Source of the DNA: Labilibaculum sp.
GTDB taxonomy: Bacteria > Bacteroidota > Bacteroidia > Bacteroidales > Marinifilaceae
Assembly: GCF_963664555.1 (NCBI RefSeq)
Contig: NZ_OY761461.1
Span: 1,984,001 to 2,048,000, forward strand
Direction: 5' to 3'
Length of the DNA stretch: 64,000 nt
This document shows, one piece after another, positions 60,997-64,000 of the stretch (position 1 is the first letter of the stretch; each line of letters begins with the position of its first letter). Under the pieces are notes generated by a model. It made no database searches. It was given only the letters and a program-made list of their open reading frames with translations, and had not been told where the DNA came from. The position numbers were made by a program, and so were the translations under genes.

Positions 60997-63366
60997 CTAT
61001 TCACTTCGTAAGGAATCAACCGGATTTTGATTGGCTGCCTTCCAGGTTTGTCCGCCAACAACCAAGAGTGCAAAAATTGCAGTTAGCAAACCGGCAAATA
61101 CAAATGGGAGCGGACCAATGGCAATGTGATAAGCAAACTGTTCCAGCCAGTGTTGCATCATGTAATACGAAACGGGTATTGATATGGCAAAGGCTATTGC
61201 AATCCATTTTATGAAATTAGAAAACAGCAACAATGATATTTGGCTGATACTGGCACCTGTTACTTTTCGGATTCCAATTTCCTTGGTGCGTTTTTGTACC
61301 ATAAATAAAGTAAGGGAATACAATCCCAATAGAGCCAGAATGATTGAAAGTGCCGATGAGTAGCCTGTTAGTATTTGCGATCTTTCTTCCTGTTGATATC
61401 GATCGCGGCAGACATCGTCTATAAACAGATGGAAATTAACTCTTTCCGTATCAACTTTTTTGAATGTCTCTTTTATTTGGTTAAGTAAATCTGTTGTATT
61501 GTTGGTTTTTACTTTAATCAAAACATATCGTATTCCCCAATTATCGCTAAAACAACTAAACATCAATGGGGCAATTTTTTCTCGTAATGAAGTGTAATGA
61601 AAATCTTTAACAATGCCTTGAATTTCATATTTATCCTGATGAAACCACACGATTCTCCCCAAAGGGTCATCAACATTAAGATATTTAACAGCAGCTTCAT
61701 TCAGAATAATTCCTTTGCAGTTTTCAACCTGACTTTCGGTAAATGTGTTTCCTTCTACAAATTGTATCCCTAAAGTTTTAAAGTAACCTGGCCTTACGCG
61801 ATATTCATTATAATCTTTTGTGTTTTTAATATCGGTTCCGTAAAGCCGAAATATTTGACCACTACCACCACCGCCAGGAAGATGAAGACTGGCACCTACA
61901 GAAGAGATTTGAGGTATTTTTAAAAGTTCTTGCCTGATAGAAGAATAAGCTTGTTTTTGTGCATCACTTAAATTGGTGATTGCAATTACTTGTTCCGGTT
62001 CGAAACCCAAATCAGCATTTTTCATGTAGTCGATCTGTTGCTGAGAAATGATAACAGCTGAAATCAAAACAATAGAAGCTGAAAACTGAAAAATAACCAG
62101 AATTCGAGACAGCAAATTGGTGTCGTGATTGCCTGGCAACTTTCCTTTAATGATGGAAGCTGGTGTATATCGGGTGATTGTGATGGCCGGATACAAGCCT
62201 GAAATGAGTCCAACAAATAAAGCCATAACAGGAAGACCTGTAAATAGAAGGGGATTTGATAGATAATCAATAGGCAATTCTCTATTCATTAAACGACCAA
62301 AAAAGGGCATTAAAACTTCTGCTAGTATTACCCCAAATAGAAGTGCAACGGCAGCCATTAGAGTGGTTCTTCCTAAAAAATCTTTAATTAAATCAATACG
62401 CTCTGCACCAATTGCTTTTTTGATACCAATTTGGTTCAGTTTGCTATCGTATTGAACGGTAATAATATTGATGAAATTAATTATGGCGATGATCAAAATT
62501 AAAAAAGCCAGAAGAATATGTATGTAAATGGTATTGATATTCCCACCAGGTTTTAAATCTTGCTGATAGTTTGATCTTAGATGAATATCACTTAGTCTTT
62601 GGAGGTAAGCTCCTGTTTCCTCACCATATTCACCAAATCCATCATCAAGCATCTGGGTATATTTATCTTCAATTTTCTTAATTGTTGAATTACGATCAAC
62701 TCCTTGTTTTACTAAAATATACGTGTAGTATTCCAGACTTTGATGACCAGCATGTTGTGGATAGCCCGAAAATGGCAAAAGCATGTCGAAATCGTAATGA
62801 GAGGTAAGTGGAAGGTCTTTTACAACAGCGTTTACTGTTAATAATCTGCCAAACATTTTCAATTCTTTGCCTGCAGCATTGGTAGTTCCAAATAATTTTT
62901 CTGCTGTTGAAGCATTTATGACTACACCATTAGGATTGGAAAACAGATTGGTTGATTGTCCGGAGATTGGTTCCAGTGTAAATACCTTATAAAAATTGGT
63001 ATCTACGTAGTGGCAGCGAATTCCGTTGAAATGTTGATCGTTTACTTTTGCATTTTGTGTGAACCCTCTGTATAATTGAGTAATTTCTTCTATTTCTGGT
63101 ATTTGAGAGGCGAAGTTTTCATTGGTTAAACGCAGGCCGATTTCATATGGAGTTAACTTTTCTCCGGCATTATTAAGTAATGAAATTAACTTGTAAATCC
63201 GTTCCTGTTTTGTGTTGAATTTATCGTAGCTCAATTCGTGCTGAACGTAAATAGAAATAAGAATTACGGCAGCCATTCCAACAGCAAGTCCAAAAATGTT
63301 GATAATGGAATTGAGTTTGTCTTTTGCCAGACTCCTGAAAGAGAGTTTAAGTTTGTACCAAAGCAT
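60997..63366 (-). CDS. ABC transporter permease, MacB/FtsX type
   Basis: A 789-residue permease: N-terminal TM helix at 20-42 (SIINIFGLAVGMAAVILISI), a periplasmic MacB_PCD domain, then three TM helices near 285-405, a second periplasmic domain and three more C-terminal helices (IGIRKVTGASISQISLLL is the conserved FtsX coupling region). The doubled permease layout is typical of Bacteroidota. It exports a peptide, lipid or antimicrobial with the ATPase encoded 50 bp upstream; substrate unknown. Confidence 0.9.
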   Translation of the reverse strand: MLWYKLKLSFRSLAKDKLNSIINIFGLAVGMAAVILISIYVQHELSYDKFNTKQERIYKLISLLNNAGEKLTPYEIGLRLTNENFASQIPEIEEITQLYRGFTQNAKVNDQHFNGIRCHYVDTNFYKVFTLEPISGQSTNLFSNPNGVVINASTAEKLFGTTNAAGKELKMFGRLLTVNAVVKDLPLTSHYDFDMLLPFSGYPQHAGHQSLEYYTYILVKQGVDRNSTIKKIEDKYTQMLDDGFGEYGEETGAYLQRLSDIHLRSNYQQDLKPGGNINTIYIHILLAFLILIIAIINFINIITVQYDSKLNQIGIKKAIGAERIDLIKDFLGRTTLMAAVALLFGVILAEVLMPFFGRLMNRELPIDYLSNPLLFTGLPVMALFVGLISGLYPAITITRYTPASIIKGKLPGNHDTNLLSRILVIFQFSASIVLISAVIISQQQIDYMKNADLGFEPEQVIAITNLSDAQKQAYSSIRQELLKIPQISSVGASLHLPGGGGSGQIFRLYGTDIKNTKDYNEYRVRPGYFKTLGIQFVEGNTFTESQVENCKGIILNEAAVKYLNVDDPLGRIVWFHQDKYEIQGIVKDFHYTSLREKIAPLMFSCFSDNWGIRYVLIKVKTNNTTDLLNQIKETFKKVDTERVNFHLFIDDVCRDRYQQEERSQILTGYSSALSIILALLGLYSLTLFMVQKRTKEIGIRKVTGASISQISLLLFSNFIKWIAIAFAISIPVSYYMMQHWLEQFAYHIAIGPLPFVFAGLLTAIFALLVVGGQTWKAANQNPVDSLRSE

Positions 63367-63416
63367 ATAGTCGGTTTTATTGGGCGATTAAAAGTAATAA
63401 TATTGTTAGATATATT

Positions 63417-64000
63417 TTATAAAACTGCTGATTCGAGGATATGTGATTGCGGGTCTTTTCTGTTTTCCGAAACTATTTTTCCATCGAATAGATTGATCAC
63501 CCGGTCTGCATATTCCGCATCGCTTTGCGAGTGGGTAACCATTACAATAGTAGTTCCTTCTTTGTGCAATTCTTCGAGCAATTGCATAACTTCTGTGCCG
63601 TTGGTCGAATCGAGATTTCCCGTAGGCTCATCGGCCAAAATTAGTTTCGGATTCGAAACTACAGCTCTTGCTATCGCAACTCTTTGCTGTTGTCCGCCCG
63701 AAAGTTGTTGAGGAAAATGTTTTGCACGGTGATCAATGTTCATGCGTTTCAATACCTGCACTACTTTTTCTTTCCTTTGTGTCGATGGAACTCCCATATA
63801 GAGTAGAGGTAACTCTACATTTTCAAATACATTTAGTTCATCAATCAGGTTAAAACTCTGGAAAATAAAGCCGATGTTTCCTTTTCGGTATTTGGTGCGT
63901 TGTTTTTCACTTTTGTCAGAAATTTCTACTTGATTAAAAGTATAGCTTCCAGTGCTGGGATTATCCAACAAACCAATAATATTTAAGAGTGTTGATTTTC
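63417..64000 (-). CDS. ABC transporter ATP-binding protein, LolD/MacB type (5' end outside window)
   Basis: The reading frame continues to the window edge: before the apparent TTG at 63971 it reads KSTLLNIIGL, the end of Walker A, so the gene starts beyond base 64000. Visible are the Q-loop FIFQSFNLIDEL, signature LSGGQQQRVAIARAV, Walker B LILADEPTGNLDS and H-loop MVTHSQ. The order and spacing are those of LolD/MacB-type exporters. It forms the pump with the permease gene 50 bp downstream. Confidence 0.93.
   Translation of the reverse strand, partial: KSTLLNIIGLLDNPSTGSYTFNQVEISDKSEKQRTKYRKGNIGFIFQSFNLIDELNVFENVELPLLYMGVPSTQRKEKVVQVLKRMNIDHRAKHFPQQLSGGQQQRVAIARAVVSNPKLILADEPTGNLDSTNGTEVMQLLEELHKEGTTIVMVTHSQSDAEYADRVINLFDGKIVSENRKDPQSHILESAVL

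Overview
The window looks like a chromosome segment of an anaerobic or facultatively anaerobic member of the Bacteroidota, perhaps of the Marinilabiliales/Marinifilaceae type. That placement is an inference from gene families: an HndD-type [FeFe] hydrogenase, KDO synthesis, a PorT-like barrel, Lut/LUD lactate genes, a czcA-tolC fusion of the Bacteroidota type, AT-rich intergenic DNA and one TAnnTTTG-like promoter. No rRNA, tRNA or CRISPR array was seen.

Layout. 1-14.7 kb is ordinary chromosome: the 3' end of an [FeFe] hydrogenase, kdsA, rarA, a TPR protein, a cytidylate-kinase-like protein, a C1 peptidase, an outer-membrane barrel, then two sensor kinases, an NtrC-type regulator and a stand-alone LUD protein. 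About 15.0-24.3 kb is an accessory region that reads as an integron-type cassette array. All its cassette genes are on the minus strand, they are separated by attC-like imperfect palindromes, and in three cassettes the two ends are exact complements of each other. Two group IIC introns and one truncated copy sit in these sites at a GT|T position. Intron copy A equals copy B plus exactly four related insertions of about 50 nt (2151 against 1951 nt). 24.2-35.0 kb is a metal-efflux island: a Fur-type regulator, two small His/Cys-rich proteins, CzcA fused to a TolC-like protein, CzcB, a P-II-like protein, CzcD, a second CDF-like protein and a GDCCxxC protein. It is bracketed by inverted copies of a 17-bp A/T motif, each next to a hairpin element. 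A tyrosine recombinase (35.2-36.3 kb) and a helical protein related to one at the island's left edge follow.

37.4-50 kb is a lactate-oxidation locus: LutC, a LutB-LutA fusion, a small protein, lactate permease, two D-lactate-dehydrogenase-like FAD/Fe-S fusions (the second carries a one-base frameshift) and a porin-like barrel. Each of the gaps after the permease holds a long inverted repeat. A candidate small RNA (about 50291-50408) lies between this locus and a convergent 1163-residue protein that resembles PPi-dependent PEP carboxykinase. Lactate uptake, oxidation to pyruvate and a gluconeogenic or anaplerotic enzyme would fit together.

54-64 kb holds a PfkB kinase, pdxH, a seven-haem NapC-type cytochrome, a tandem adenylate-kinase protein whose second P-loop is altered, a DGC-domain protein, a 21-bp tandem repeat, and an ABC exporter pair (FtsX-type permease plus ATPase) cut by the window end. 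The most unusual signals are the four small insertions in intron A and the cassette array that carries it.
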